Shown: positions 12,501 through 23,836 of the stretch, in pieces | Layout: each line of letters opens with the position of its first letter | Numbering within the stretch: the stretch's first letter is position 1 | DNA from: Cryptomeria japonica | Lineage: Eukaryota; Streptophyta; Pinopsida; Cupressales; Cupressaceae | Length of the DNA: 64,000 nucleotides | Assembly: GCF_030272615.1 (NCBI RefSeq) | Contig: NC_081412.1 | Location: 697,119,656-697,183,655 of the forward strand | Direction: 5' to 3' | Notes under the pieces: generated by a model | Told to the model about the DNA's origin: nothing | What the model saw: the letters and a program-made list of their open reading frames with translations, nothing else | The model's database searches: none | Made by a program: the position numbers and the translations under genes

Positions 12501-14025
12501 TCTTAATGACTCCCTGTTCAATTAAAACCTTTTCTGTTGCTAAGCCCTTTTCAATGACATCCTTGAATGTAGACAAACAAGCTTTCCTGAGATCATAGCC
12601 AATATCCTTGTTAACGTTTTGAGTGAACATTTCTACCATTTGTTTCTGTGGGATTTCACAAGAGCATCTGCTAGCTAGATTTCTCTATCTTTGTAAAAAT
12701 GATGCAAGATATTCTCCTTCCTTTTGCTTAGTATTGCATAGAGTAGTGACTGAGATATCTGTTTCTATATTGTAGGAGAAATGTTGAATGAATGCCTCTG
12801 CTAGATCACCCCATGACTTAATTCCAGGTGGAAGTTGAGAGAACCATTCCATAGCTTGATCACCTAAGCTTTGTGGGAATAATCTCATCAAATATGTTTC
12901 TTCTGCCGCTACCTCAATGCAAGCTGTGAAAAATTGTCTTATGTGTGCCTTGGGGTCTCCTTTTCCTCTATACTTGTCAAATTTTGGTGTCACAAAGTGT
13001 GCAGGAAATGGAGGCATTGGGATGCTCTTATCAAATGGATAAGGACATATATCTCTCATAGTGTATGTTGGTTTTGGTGTACTCATGTCCTCCATTTTCT
13101 TTTGTAAATCTCTTATTTGTTGCTCCAAATTGCTCTTGGGAGGAGATCTATTTCTTGTAACATACCCCGTGTTTGAAACACCCATTTGAGGAGGAGCTTG
13201 TTGCATGTATGGATGATACTGATCATAGACATGTCCATATGGAGGTCTATATTGATGCGGCATATATGGAGCACTCAGTATAGCTTCATGTTGAGGAACC
13301 CCATATCTATTTTGTGCATGTATACCATATTCTATAGGCATGTCATGTTTTATTGTGTTGCCCCCAAATTTGACATGAGGTTTCCTTGTGTCCAAATTTT
13401 GAGTATGCCTTTGAATGTCCACTTGTTTTGATTGATCCATAGCTTGAGCATGTGATTGAGCATATCTATCTGCATAAGACTTCCATAATGGTCTTCAAAG
13501 GTAAGTATCATATGTTTGACCGTGTGTATGTGGGATTTCTGGTTTTTGAAGCAAAGTTGATGGTGATTCAGGTACCATATGTGGTCCTCTATTTCCTCCA
13601 CTATTAGGCCTCCTTTGATCCATATTGGAGTGAGGTTGTTGCAAAGGTCTATGTTCCATTATTTGAGACATGTCAAAATCATGAGGTATTTTAGCTCCAC
13701 TTTGTGCCATCATGTGTAAGAAGTATTGTCTATCCCTCTTCATTATCTCTTCAACCAATCTATTGAAATGAGGATTCATTATGGATTCTTCTATATCTGC
13801 TGATTGTATTGAAAAGTTGTCCACATTGTCATTGTGTGTAGCATTGTTGTTTGTAGTGTCTATGTTTTCCACATTTGGAATGTTTCTATAAACATCCATG
13901 TCAGGCAATGTAGTGTGCTCAGGATTGAAAAATAAATCATTGTCATACTCATAAGAACTCATGTTTGCGGATTCTTGAGCTTCTTTAGCTTTTCTCCTAG
14001 ATTTTTGAAGGCGGGTTTCAACCAT
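6505..14025 (-). pseudogene. gag-pol: Gypsy Tat-lineage gag-pol, single frame with seven in-frame stops
   Basis: 7521 nt in one frame from ATG 14023-14025 to the stop at 6505. In-frame stops: 13495-13497 TGA, 12685-12687 TAG, 11731-11733 TAG, 9574-9576 TAG, 8221-8223 TAG, 7666-7668 TGA and 7405-7407 TGA. Domains in order: gag core (about 12975-12690), CHHC zinc knuckle (first Cys 12184-12186), aspartic protease with IDGGAG (Asp 11461-11463), G-patch-like segment (about 10765-10620), reverse transcriptase with YVDD (9115-9126), RNase H, a second RNase H (about 8245-7870, starting YFDGSYT), then integrase with its HHCC zinc region (about 7590-7440), DDE core (Glu 7063-7065, within GNGQAEASNK) and a C-terminal GPYI segment. 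This polyprotein would package, copy and integrate the element. All seven stops can be explained by single transitions, so the protein is inactive unless supplied in trans. Confidence 0.93.
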
Positions 14026-14514
14026 GAACTAGGTGTTTGACCAAGATGTGAGAGACTAGATGAAAAATGAAAAGAGTATGGAAGACTAAAAGTTGTATGG
14101 AATGTAAATGAATCTTGAGGTGTACTTGCAATGTCCAAAGTGTAAGACCAAGTATGTATGTAGTAGAGTAGGTGTGACTTCCAAAGAGAGGATAGTTTCT
14201 CTTGATGAGGTAAGCTGACCTTGACTCTAAGTAAGACCAAATGAGACCCAAAGGTAAGAAACCTTGATGAGGGACCACTTAGCAAAGTGTTGTTGTATGT
14301 AGTGTGTTGACAAAGTATGATGAGGACAAGCAAGTGACCTTTTGACTCAAGTTTAGACAAGTATGAATATAAAATGAGATGTGAAGCAATGATGGACTGT
14401 ATGAGACCCAAGGACAGGTTGAATGCTAGATGAAACCTGAAGAAACAACCTAGGAAGCTCAAGTATTCCGAAACTGATTTCTTGTGTTTGCTGGACTATG
14501 AAATTTTCAATCCT

Positions 14515-14735
14515 GGACACAGACGCTTCTGTATACTTCACAGACGCGATTCCTAGACACAGACGTGTCTCTATTTGACACAGACGCTATTCTGCCCTTC
14601 ACAGACGTGATTCCCAGACACAGACGTGTCTTTGTTTGACACAGACGCTGTTACAGACACAGACGCTATTCTGCCCTTCACAAACGTGCTTAGATGACTC
14701 AGACGCGGTTAGAACAGACACAGACGTGTTTCTAT
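14515..14735 (+). repeat. CACAGACGC motif cluster, proximal
   Basis: About eleven degenerate copies of ACACAGACGC or CACAGACGTG, separated by 10-20 bases of varying sequence such as 'gattcc', 'tattctg' and 'tctatttg'. Confidence 0.75.
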
Positions 14736-15961
14736 AAATTTCGTGCAATTTTTCCAATCTGTGAAGTTGTTTTTGTTGTGACCAAATCTGACTGTTTGAC
14801 TGTTTTTCGTGACAAGAGGACACAATGTTGATGAGGACTCAATGTTTGCAAGTGTTTAGACTCCAAAATGACTCCAAGAAAAGTGTGTTGTTTGATGTAA
14901 AATGTTTTGCATACACTTGAAAACACAAAAGACACAATGTTTTGTTGTTTTGTCTTGAATGTTTTGAATGTTTAAAATAAGTCAAGCACAATTCTTATGG
15001 CTGACCAAGACAATAGTTGTTGATCCCACATAGGGTTTTACCCCCGAGGCTATGCTATTCAGAGCGGATACTTAGATGCTTGACCTCACTGGCTCCACCC
15101 TCGGCACTCACTTCTCGGGTCAGCCAAGCATCAGTCCCCATGAAAACTCCCCATGGCGAACTTTGTATCTCTACTAAGAACCGTATGTGTGTGGGCCGCT
15201 ACCAGAGGTTCGACCTCCTGCCCCAACAACTAGAAGGATTTGGGCCTCTAAAAAAAAATGGTGCTAGTAAGGGCATCTGCTCGTGTGGCCATACATGCGG
15301 CACTTTCAGCTCTGTAAATACAGAAGGCTCCCAGCCGGTAGGGGTTACGCCCTACAAATGATCAAATAAATTTGATCAAACGGGTTTATGGGGAGACATA
15401 GTGTCGGTATGAACTAATCAGCACACATTATTCATAGTTTTCACCATGAATACATTTGATTATAGTGGCTTGGAAGAAGATGGCTTTTCTTTTGCTACCA
15501 CTTGGGTCGTTCTCTTCTCACTAGTAGTCCTAATGACCACACGGGAAGACAGGCCCTCTAAAGATTAAACAAAAAGAGTCTATTGCTCAAGACACAAAAG
15601 ACAATGATTCAATTTTAGTGCACCAATGTAAGTGTTTGCTAATCTATGAAAACGAGGCACACAACAAAATTACAAAACCCTAGCCAAGGCCCTGCAACAA
15701 AATTTGTTAGTAGTTTGGGTTGTTTCAAATGATCACCCCTTCCTGCAAGAACACAAGTTAGGTAAATTTTAGAAGACCCAAAAAGACTTTGTGAAAAAGG
15801 GGCCTTCAACAAAAACGTTTTTGCTCCCAAAACAAGCTGCACAAACTTAGTTAGCTAGATCTGCAGGGGTTAGTCTAAAAATAAACCAGATCTGAAACCC
15901 TAAGCGCGAAATCCGAAAAAATGAATCAAAGAAAAATTAAAAAAAAATTCAAAACAGAAAA

Positions 15962-16215
15962 CACAGACGCAGTTATACCTGACACAGACGCGTCTGTACG
16001 ACACAGACGCGATTCTGTGATTCACAGACGCGCTCAGAACTCACAAACGCCCTTCCAGGACATAGACGCGATCAGATGTAATGTAGACACGTTTCAGACA
16101 CACAGACGCGGTTCCAGAAACCTGCAAAATAAAATTTGGCAAAAACACAGGCGCGATTCCCGATCCCGCAGACGCTTCTGAAATTCAGAGACGCGATCCG
16201 AACGCTCGCAGACGC
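15962..16215 (+). repeat. CACAGACGCG motif cluster, distal
   Basis: About twelve degenerate copies of CACAGACGCG in the same + orientation as the proximal cluster, ending about 90 bp before the primer binding site. Confidence 0.75.
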
Positions 16216-16308
16216 GGAAATACCTAAAATGTTGTCGAAAAGTGTCCGATTTGCAACTTCAAAAACGCAAAATCTGCAACAAAAATGTTAAATGCAAAGG
16301 GACAAGAG

Positions 16309-16326
16309 TCCCACCGGGCGTGCCAA
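16309..16326 (-). other. Primer binding site of the gypsy element
   Basis: In element sense, two bases after the LTR, TGGCACGCCCGGTGGGAC. Its complement ends in CCA and is built like a tRNA 3' end (7-nt acceptor strand, then G and CCA). Which tRNA it matches was not determined. Confidence 0.75.
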
Positions 16327-16328
16327 AA

Positions 16329-17111
16329 TGTTCATGGTGAAAATGGATAGCAATAATAACAATATTGAAAGGCTAAATGAATCCAACCACTAAACCCTAG
16401 CCTAACAATCAACAAAGATCCACCATAACATATGAAGATTACCTAAGACAATGCAAATAACTCAAAATCACAAAGATTATACCATCACATGTCCAATAGG
16501 GTTTTGATCTCCATTCTTCCTATCTCCATTGATCTTGCTTGATATATTTGCTCTCAGATTTTTGTATGCACAAGAGCTCAACAAAGAACAGAATGTGGTT
16601 GCAAGTAGGATCGTAGTGTAGCCAAGTCTTCAAGATTAGTCATTAGGCTGAGTGATTAGGGTTTGATAATGAAGAAGGCATCTCCTTAAATAGAAGACAC
16701 AATATGAAATGGAGGGATAAGATTGAGAGGTGTAAAAAGGAGGTCGGCTAGGATTAGAGGGTAGGTAAAAGAAATACCAAAATAATGAAAGAGGTAGGTA
16801 GTGTATGAATTAAGAGATGAATGACATGTGTCATGGGTAGAAAAGGTTAATGAATTAATTAAATAAATAAAGATTTATTTAATAAATAGAAGAAGTAGGA
16901 TAATTAAATAAATAAAAATATTTATTTAATTTAGGAAAAGGATAATTTAAATAAATAAATGTATTTATTTAAATGAGAAATAAGGCTAGAAGAGGATAAA
17001 TGAATTAATTAAATAAATAAAGATTTATTTAATTAATAGAAGAATTAGGCTTAGATAATTAAATAAATAAAATATTTATTTAATTAGACATAACAATTTT
17101 AGGTGTCTACA
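16329..17111 (-). repeat. Gypsy LTR, right copy (5' LTR in element sense)
   Basis: 783 bp, the same length as 963-1745, with only two substitutions seen by eye. It contains the same five A/T hairpins. In element sense it would carry the promoter for the genomic transcript. Confidence 0.95.
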
Positions 17112-17116
17112 CCGAC
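17112..17116. repeat. Right target-site duplication of the gypsy element (CCGAC)
   Basis: Exact repeat of 958-962. The copia LTR sequence resumes immediately afterwards with AAATAGGTCCAGG. Confidence 0.93.
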
Positions 17117-17919
17117 AAATAGGTCCAGGGTTACACCGACAGGATTATCCTTTCCAGATCAGCATGGCACGCTATGGAGATGATTAATTATTGTTGTAAA
17201 TGCATTAAGCCGACATGTTCAATCGGTTATTGCATCGGATATTGTATTATTTGTAAAATGTTTTTATTGTAATATCTTGTAGAGCCGACCTACTAAAATT
17301 GGTCTTAGGTTATGGTATAAATGTAAGATCTTATTTGTAAGATCAAATGGGGAATGCGAAAAAGGATTGTGTGAAGGTATATGCGAGAATAAGCAGAGCT
17401 ATACACGCATACGTCATTTGAAGATTGAATGAGGGTTTTTTTGAAGACAATCAAAACTAGACCGGTACTGAATCCAGCATATGAAGATGCTATTTTGTGC
17501 AGTACATTCTTATTGGATTTAACCATCCAACTATAGTCAGTGTGACTCCCATTTGTGTTTGAGCAGTGAGCTCTAGGCGCTTGGCCTTTTTGCATGTGCA
17601 TACCCCATTTATGTACACTTACTATCTGCAGTAGTATCATCTGATTGTGGGTAAGGTTTCCCACCATGGTTTTTCCCCTTACAAGGTTTCCATGTACAAA
17701 TATTGGTGTTATGTGTTGTGGATGACTTTGTCTTTATGTTTCATGCACTAATCCTTACCGGTATTGCAATTGACTGTTAAAACTGTCTACCGACATGTTG
17801 AAGTGGTTTACCGGTATTAAGCATTAAGTTGGTTAAGTTTTTTTTGGTTTGAATTTATTTCACAACTGATTCACCCCCCCCCCCCCCCCTTCCCTCTTAG
17901 TTGTCTCTAAGACCTAACA
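17117..17919 (+). repeat. Copia 5' LTR, second part
   Basis: Continues the LTR begun at 707 and ends CCTAACA. It matches 22792-23582. A poly-C run near the end is about 17 C here and about 9 C in the 3' LTR. Confidence 0.92.
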
Positions 17920-17921
17920 AT

Positions 17922-17933
17922 TGGTATCAGAGC
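17922..17933 (+). other. Copia primer binding site (initiator Met tRNA)
   Basis: TGGTATCAGAGC, the classical plant copia primer site complementary to the initiator methionine tRNA, lies two bases after the LTR end. Confidence 0.92.
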
Positions 17934-17975
17934 CTAGTCCTCTTTTGCAGAAGTTTAACAGCTTGAGGAGATCCA

Positions 17976-20900
17976 ATGTCTACTAACTATTTCAGGAAGG
18001 ATAGTCCTAAACTTGATGGAACCAACTATGGCATATGGAAGATCAGAATGGAGACACATCTAAATTGCATTGGAAAAGACATCTGAGATGTTACAAAGAA
18101 TGGTTATACTGCTCCTACTCCTGGTCAACCTAATCCACCTACCTTGGGAAAAGATGAAGAAAATGATTGCAAAGCAAGAGAAGCACTTTTGAGCGCATTA
18201 TCAGATCAACTAATCATGGGACTATCAAATAGGTCTACTGCTAAATCTATTTGGGATCATTTGGAAACACTGAATGAAGGAGATTCCATAGTCAAAATTG
18301 TAAAACTTAAAAGCTTTTGGGTCAGGTATGAACATCTGAAAATGGAAGAAGATGAAAGGATTTCTGCTTTTATGGAAAGAGTAAGTGAAATTGTTTTGGG
18401 TATTAAATGTTGTGGAGGAACCTTAAGTGAGGATGAAATTGTTTCAAAAGTTTTAAGAGGATTGCCACCGGCATATAAAATGAAAGTCACTGCTATAAAT
18501 GAGTTAAGAACAATGCCTAATACATCAGTAACTAGGGATACATTAATTGGGAAACTTTCAGCTTTTGAAATTGAAGAATTTGGTCCTGTTGCTACTATAA
18601 AGATAGATTTGGCCTTTAAAGCATCAACATCATCTGCTCCATCATTTGACAAATCTGATTGGAAAGTCTTTTATGCAAGAGAACTTGAAGAAAGCAGGAA
18701 AGAAAATGAAGAACTTGAAGAACTTGAAGCACTATTTGCAAGGAAAATGCCTAAAGGTCCAGTTGGAAGTAAGTATGAAGGTAAAACACCCTTTAAATGT
18801 TTTAACTGCAATAAGATTTGTCATATGGATTCAAGATGCCCTGATAGACATGCTAGACTAAGAGAAGAAGCTAGAAGGACATACAAACCTAACCCTGAAT
18901 ATCAGAGATACGGATTTAAGAAGAATAAAGACAAATCTTGTTCCATTGCTGATGAAGGTGTGACTAATGATTCTGATTAGGATCCAACAGACAATGGATG
19001 GGTTTTTGTTGCTATAACAGAAGATCAACTGACACCTACTGCTCAACTGGTAGAACAGGCCTTGGCAGCTCAAGTTGAAGTAAAGGATGAATGGATCATT
19101 GATTCAGGATGCTCACATCATATGACAGGAGACAAAGGTAAATTCTTGAACTTTCAAGAATACAATGGAGGCTTAGTGAGATTTGGAGATGACAAAGCTT
19201 GTTCAATCAAAGGTAAGGGTACAATATCTCTTGATGGTAAGCATAACACTAAAAATGTTTACTATGTTGAAGGATTAAAGCATAATCTTTTGAGTGTTGG
19301 TCAATTAGTTGAGAAAGGATTTTAGTTACAATTCAAAAATGGAAAATGCAAAATCATGAATAGAACTGGTTTGGAAATTGCAACCGGTAATCAGACTAGA
19401 GGTAATATCTTTCATTTGAATAACAGTGAAAAGACATGCTTAATTGCACATATAGATGAAAGTTGATTATGGCTTAAGAGACTCTATCATGTAAACTTTG
19501 ATTGCATGGTGAAGATTAGTACTACTAAGGCAGTTAGAGATTTACCTAAGACTGTCAAACCTCAGAATACAGTATGTAAGGAATGTCAATTTGGAAAACA
19601 AGTTAGAGCTAGTTTCAAAAGTATTCCAGAAAAATCCAATAATGCTCTTGATTTGATTCACACTGATTTATGTGGTCCAGCTAGAACTAAAAGCTTACAA
19701 GGTGATAGATATTTTATGCTAATCATTGATGACTATTCTAGAATGTGTTGGGTTACTTTTCTCAGAGAAAAATCAGAAGCACTGGGAAAGTTTAAACTGT
19801 TCAAAGCAATGGTAGAAAATGAAACCGGTAAGAAAATCAAATGTTTAAGATCAGATTGAGGAGGAGAATTTACATCTAAGGAGTTTAATACATTCTGTGA
19901 AGTAAATGGAATCAGAAGACAGCTATCAGCACCTCGGACAACACAACAGAATGGAGTTGTTGAAAGAAAAAATAGAACTATCTTGGATGCAGCAAGAAGT
20001 ATGTTATCAGAAGCAAACCTACCACATGTATATTGGAGAGAGGCAGTCAGTACAGCAGTCTATACATTCAACAAAGTTCACATCAAAGGTGAAACCGGTA
20101 AGACCCCTCATGAACTATGGTTTGGTAATACTCCTACTCTTAAGTATTTCAGAATTTTTGGAAGTAAATGTTATATCAGAAGAGATGAGTACATTGGCAA
20201 ATTTGATCCTAGAAGTGATGAAGGAATATTTCTTGGTTATTCATCTAAAAGCAAAGCATATAGATGTTTTAACAAAAGATTGCAGAAAATTGTTGAAAGT
20301 ATAAATGTAAAGATTGATGAACAATTCAGAGGAATTGCAAGGTATATAGACTCTGAACCGACAATGGAAATTTTGACAAATAAACCTACACTGAATCCAC
20401 CGGTACAGAATGAAGATCCAGTTACCTTGATATCATCTAAGGATTCCATAGTAATTGAGAAACAACAACAAACAAAGACACCCCGGTATGTAAGACTAAA
20501 TCATTTTGAAGATCAGATAATTGGAAACAAGTTTAAAAGAGTTATGACAAGAGGAAGATTGGCAAATGAAGAGGTGTGTCTTATTTCTCAAACTGAACCA
20601 TCATCTGTTAATGAGGCATGTGAAGATAAATTTTGGATTAAAGCTATGGAAGAAGAATTAGAACAAACTGAGAAAAACAACACTTGGACATTAGTTCCCT
20701 GGCCTAAAGATTAAAATGTAATTGGAACCAAATGGGTATTCAGAAACAAACTTAAAGAAGATGGTAAGATTGTCAAAAATAAAGCAAGACTAGTGTGTAA
20801 GGGATACTCTCAGAAGGAAGGAGTTGATTACAATGAAACCTTTGCACCGGTAGCTAGAATTGAGGCAGTCAGATTATTTTTGGCTTTTGCAACACACAAG

Positions 20901-22129
20901 AACTACAAAGTTTATCAAATGGATATTAAATGTGCATTTTTAAATGGAGATCTTGAAGAAGAAGTATACATTGAAAAACCCGATGGATTTTCCTTGACAG
21001 ATGACAATGATATGGTTTGCAAGTTAAGAAAAGCTTTGTATGGATTGAAACAAGCTCTAAGAGCTTGGTATGCAAGACTGGATAAGTATCTTTTGAAGAT
21101 TGGTTTTACTAAAGGAAATGCAGACAACAATTTATATTACAAAATAACTAATGATGACATCTTGATTATAGAAGTATTTGTTGATGATATAATCTTTGGA
21201 GGAGAAGATGGATTATGTAAAGAATTTTATATTAAAATTCAACAAGAATTTGAAATGTCTATGATTGGAGAAATAAAATTCTTTTTAGGATTGTAGATTT
21301 CACAGACTGATAAAGGTATATTCTTGAGTCAATCCAAATACTTAAAAGAGTTACTAAAGAAATTTGGGATGGAGAACTCTAAACCGGTAAGCTCACCTAT
21401 GACAACAAATGACAAATTATCACTAAGGGATGAATCTACACCTGTTAATCCAACCAGATACAAATCTATGATAGGAGGTTTACTGTATTTGACACAAACC
21501 AGACCTGATATTATGAATGCAATATGTATTGTTTCAAGATTTCAAAGTAATCCTAGAGAAAATCATGAATCAGCAGTAAAAAGGATTTTTTGGTACTTGC
21601 AAGGCACTATAAATCTTGGATTATGGTATCCTAGAGATGAAAACTTTGAATTATGTGCATACACAGATGCAAATTGGGCAGGAGATGTGGATGATAGAAA
21701 AGCACCACCGACAGAGCATTCTTTCCTAGAAACAGATTAGTTTCTTGCTTGAGTAAGAAACAAAGTTGTACATCTTTATCAACAACAGAATTAGAATATG
21801 TTGCAACAACAACTAACTGTACATAGGTACTATGGCTTAAGCAAATGTTGAAAGACATAAATGTAAAATGCAAGGAACCTATTACTATCTATTGTGATAA
21901 CACTGCAACAATTGATATATCTAAGAATCTGGTATTACATTCTAAAACCAAACATGTTTCTATCAAACTAAATTTTCTAAGGGAAAATGTTGAAGCAAAA
22001 GAGATAAATCTGGTTTATGTGAATACTAAAGAGCAGATTGCAGATATTTTCACTAAACCTTTGCCTGAGGAGACTTTTGAATATCTCAGAGATCAGCTTG
22101 GAGTCATACCCCCACCGGTAGAGACTTAG
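17976..22129 (+). pseudogene. gag-pol: Copia gag-pol, decayed (eight stops, one frameshift)
   Basis: Starts ATG 17976 (MSTNYFRKDSPKLDGTNYG). In-frame stops: 18084 TGA, 18978 TAG, 19323 TAG, 19464 TGA, 19857 TGA, 20712 TAA and 21294 TAG. A one-base loss in an A run near 21698-21702 shifts the frame, and TAG 21824 follows in the new frame. Domains: gag; CX2CX4HX4C zinc knuckle (18798-18839); protease IIDSG (19101-19109); integrase core, with D at 19665-19667 and 19854-19856 and E at 19962-19964; reverse transcriptase with FVDD (21180-21188); RNase H (YTDANWAGD near 21660, then KPLPEETFEYL near the end). All domains are in the copia order (integrase before RT). Four of the eight stops are TAG. 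Confidence 0.93.
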
Positions 22130-22530
22130 ACAGTTGATGATTGACATCAACCGACAGAATTAATAGAGAAAGTTTTTTTTTCCGGCTTTGATGGGAAGCT
22201 ACTTCTAAGAGGGAGTAGTTGGTATATTGAATTGATTGGTATTTTGTTTATGAAATTGGCTTGGTAAGATGTTTTGTTGTAACTTTGGCATTTGATGTCA
22301 AAGGGGGAGAGATTGGTATGGAAAAACTTTGAAAAACACAAGGAAAACACATGTTGCTCCCAAGGGGAGAGATTGTTGTTTGGGAGAGATTATTACTCTC
22401 TGTATATGTATTTTGATCTCTGGTTATGATCTCTTTTTCGAGATTGTTGGTTTTTGGTATTTGGCATTTCTGTTTTGGCACTTTGATGGTTTTTCCATCT
22501 TGTGTTGCCATCAATGCCAAAGGGGGAGAT
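22130..22530 (+). other. Copia 3' untranslated region with repeated purine tracts
   Basis: Three similar purine tracts occur: near 22298-22315 (caaagggggagagattgg), near 22360-22375 (ccaaggggagagattg) and the terminal one at 22519-22530 (aaagggggagat), which abuts the 3' LTR and is the likely plus-strand primer. Confidence 0.75.
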
Positions 22531-23582
22531 TGTTGGTATTTTGGTATGGTTTTGTCATTGATGTCAACACCTACTAAAACTCTAGCACTTTGGAGAATCA
22601 ACAACATTCACCAGCAAGCAAGTGACTCATGCTCAATCGCCAGTATCTAGTACACCGAAAAGATATAATGATCACCGACACTTGGAATGATATGGAAAAC
22701 ACTTGGTAATGTCGAAGACATCGTTTGGACATCTTGTCCTTGAGTTTTGTTTATTGGTATATTCATATTTGCATATTTGCTATTACTGGCAAATAGGTCC
22801 AGGGTTACACTAGCAGGATTATCCTTTCCAGATCAGCATGGCATGTTATGGAGATGATTAATTATTGTTGTAAATGCATTAAGCCGACATGTTCAATCGG
22901 TTATTGCATCAGATATTGTATTATTTGAAAAATGTTTTTATTGTAATATATTGTAGAGCCGACCTACTAAAATTGGTCTTAGGTTATGGTATAAATGTAA
23001 GATCTTATTTGTAAGATCAAATGGGGAATGTGAAAAAGGATTGTGTGAAGGTATATGCGAGAATAAGTAGAGCTATACACACATACATCATTTGAAGATT
23101 GAAGGAGGGTTTTTGTGAAGACAATCAGAACTACACCGGTACTGAATCCAGCATATGAAGATGCTATTTTGTGCAGTACATTCTTATTGGATTTAACCAT
23201 CCAATTGTAGTCAGTGTGACTCCCATTTGTGTTTAAGCAATGAGCTCTAGGCACTTGGCCTTTCTACATGTGCAAACCCCATTTATGTACACTCACTATC
23301 TGCAGTAGTATCATCTGATTGTGGGTAAGGTTTCCCATCGTGGTTTTTCCCCTTACAGGGTTTCCACGTACAAATATTGGTGTTATGTGTTGTGGATGAC
23401 TTTGTCTTTATGTTTCATGCACAAATCCTTACCAGTATTGCAATTAACTGTTAAAACTATCTATCGGCATGTTGAATTGGTTTATCGGTATTAAGCATTA
23501 AGTTGGTTAAGCTGTTTTTGGTTTGAATTTATTTGACAACTGATTCACCCCCCCCCCTCTCAGTTGTCTCTGGGACCTAACA
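22531..23582 (+). repeat. Copia 3' LTR
   Basis: 1052 bp, TGTTGGTATTTTGG to GGACCTAACA, uninterrupted. It is the reference that shows where the gypsy element cut the 5' LTR. Confidence 0.93.
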
Positions 23583-23587
23583 CCCCA
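23583..23587. repeat. Right target-site duplication of the copia element (CCCCA)
   Basis: Exact copy of 702-706 immediately after the 3' LTR. Confidence 0.9.
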
Positions 23588-23829
23588 ATTAGGGAGGACC
23601 ATGACATGGCACCATGGTTCCGGTGAGGACCAAGGTGCCATGCCCTGGTCCTACCCCATAATTAGGCCAGGGTTAAGGGGGCCAACAAGATAAAGTGATA
23701 TAATATGGCCATTATTGCATGGTGGGGGCATAAATAGGTCTTTGTCAAGAACGAAGATGCAGGCGCTAAGGTTAGAGCCCTAAACATGGTCCAAATTGTA
23801 AGCGAGTACAATTTAGGATGCTACAGCTA
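23588..23829 (-). repeat. LTR-like terminus in inverted orientation
   Basis: On the - strand this starts TGTAGCATCCTAAATTGTA, closely matching the LTR start at 25594 (TGTAGCATCATAAATTGTA). It carries a strong hairpin at 23595-23652 (AGGACCA ... TGGTCCT and ATGGCACC ... GGTGCCAT). It joins directly to gag-like sequence on the + strand, which is not a normal element structure. Confidence 0.55.
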
Positions 23830-23836
23830 ATATGTT

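Larger units (their letters stand above)
14026..16308 (-). other. Gypsy 5' leader with CACAGACGC repeat clusters
   Basis: About 2.3 kb between primer binding site and gag start. Two clusters of the short motif CACAGACGC(G) lie at about 14515-14735 and 15962-16215. Between them, 15010-15360 is GC-richer and carries an open + frame (15017-15361) with no known product; it is more likely structured leader RNA. No gene is supported here. Confidence 0.6.
963..17111 (-). mobile_element. Ty3/gypsy Tat-lineage LTR retrotransposon carrying an antisense plant-mobile-domain frame
   Basis: 16,149 bp, transcribed on the - strand. In element order: 5' LTR 16329-17111, primer binding site 16309-16326, leader, single gag-pol frame 14025-6505, long spacer, an oppositely oriented PMD frame (2829-4784), purine tract at 1746-1762, and 3' LTR 963-1745. 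The Tat assignment rests on a second RNase H domain between the first RNase H and integrase, the protease motif IDGGAG, and the large non-coding blocks with an extra antisense ORF before the 3' LTR. Both LTRs are 783 bp; I see two substitutions between them (within the aaagaatggaatg / aaagaacagaatg stretch), so the insertion is recent. Confidence 0.95.
707..23582 (+). mobile_element. Ty1/copia LTR retrotransposon, split by a nested gypsy element
   Basis: Complete but inactive element. In order: 5' LTR (707-962 plus 17117-17919), initiator-Met primer binding site, gag-pol on the + strand, purine tract and 3' LTR (22531-23582). Removing the nested 963-17111 element and one CCGAC copy leaves a roughly 5.7-kb copia element with a 1059-bp 5' LTR against a 1052-bp 3' LTR. 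By eye the LTRs differ at about 5-6% of positions, mostly transitions, so this insertion is much older than the nested one. RT and integrase phrases ([23 protein letters not shown]) and the long 3' untranslated region look SIRE/Maximus-like; that lineage call is inference. Confidence 0.93.

Noticed and set aside
6505-14025. Programmed readthrough or stop-codon reassignment in gag-pol
   Set aside because: Seven stops of two kinds, scattered inside domains (one at the start of the second RNase H, one next to the integrase zinc region), are far more simply explained as decay. The PMD frame and the copia element are broken in the same way.
15017-15361. 114-codon + frame in the gypsy leader
   Set aside because: No recognisable domain, located in the element's 5' untranslated leader and antisense to it.
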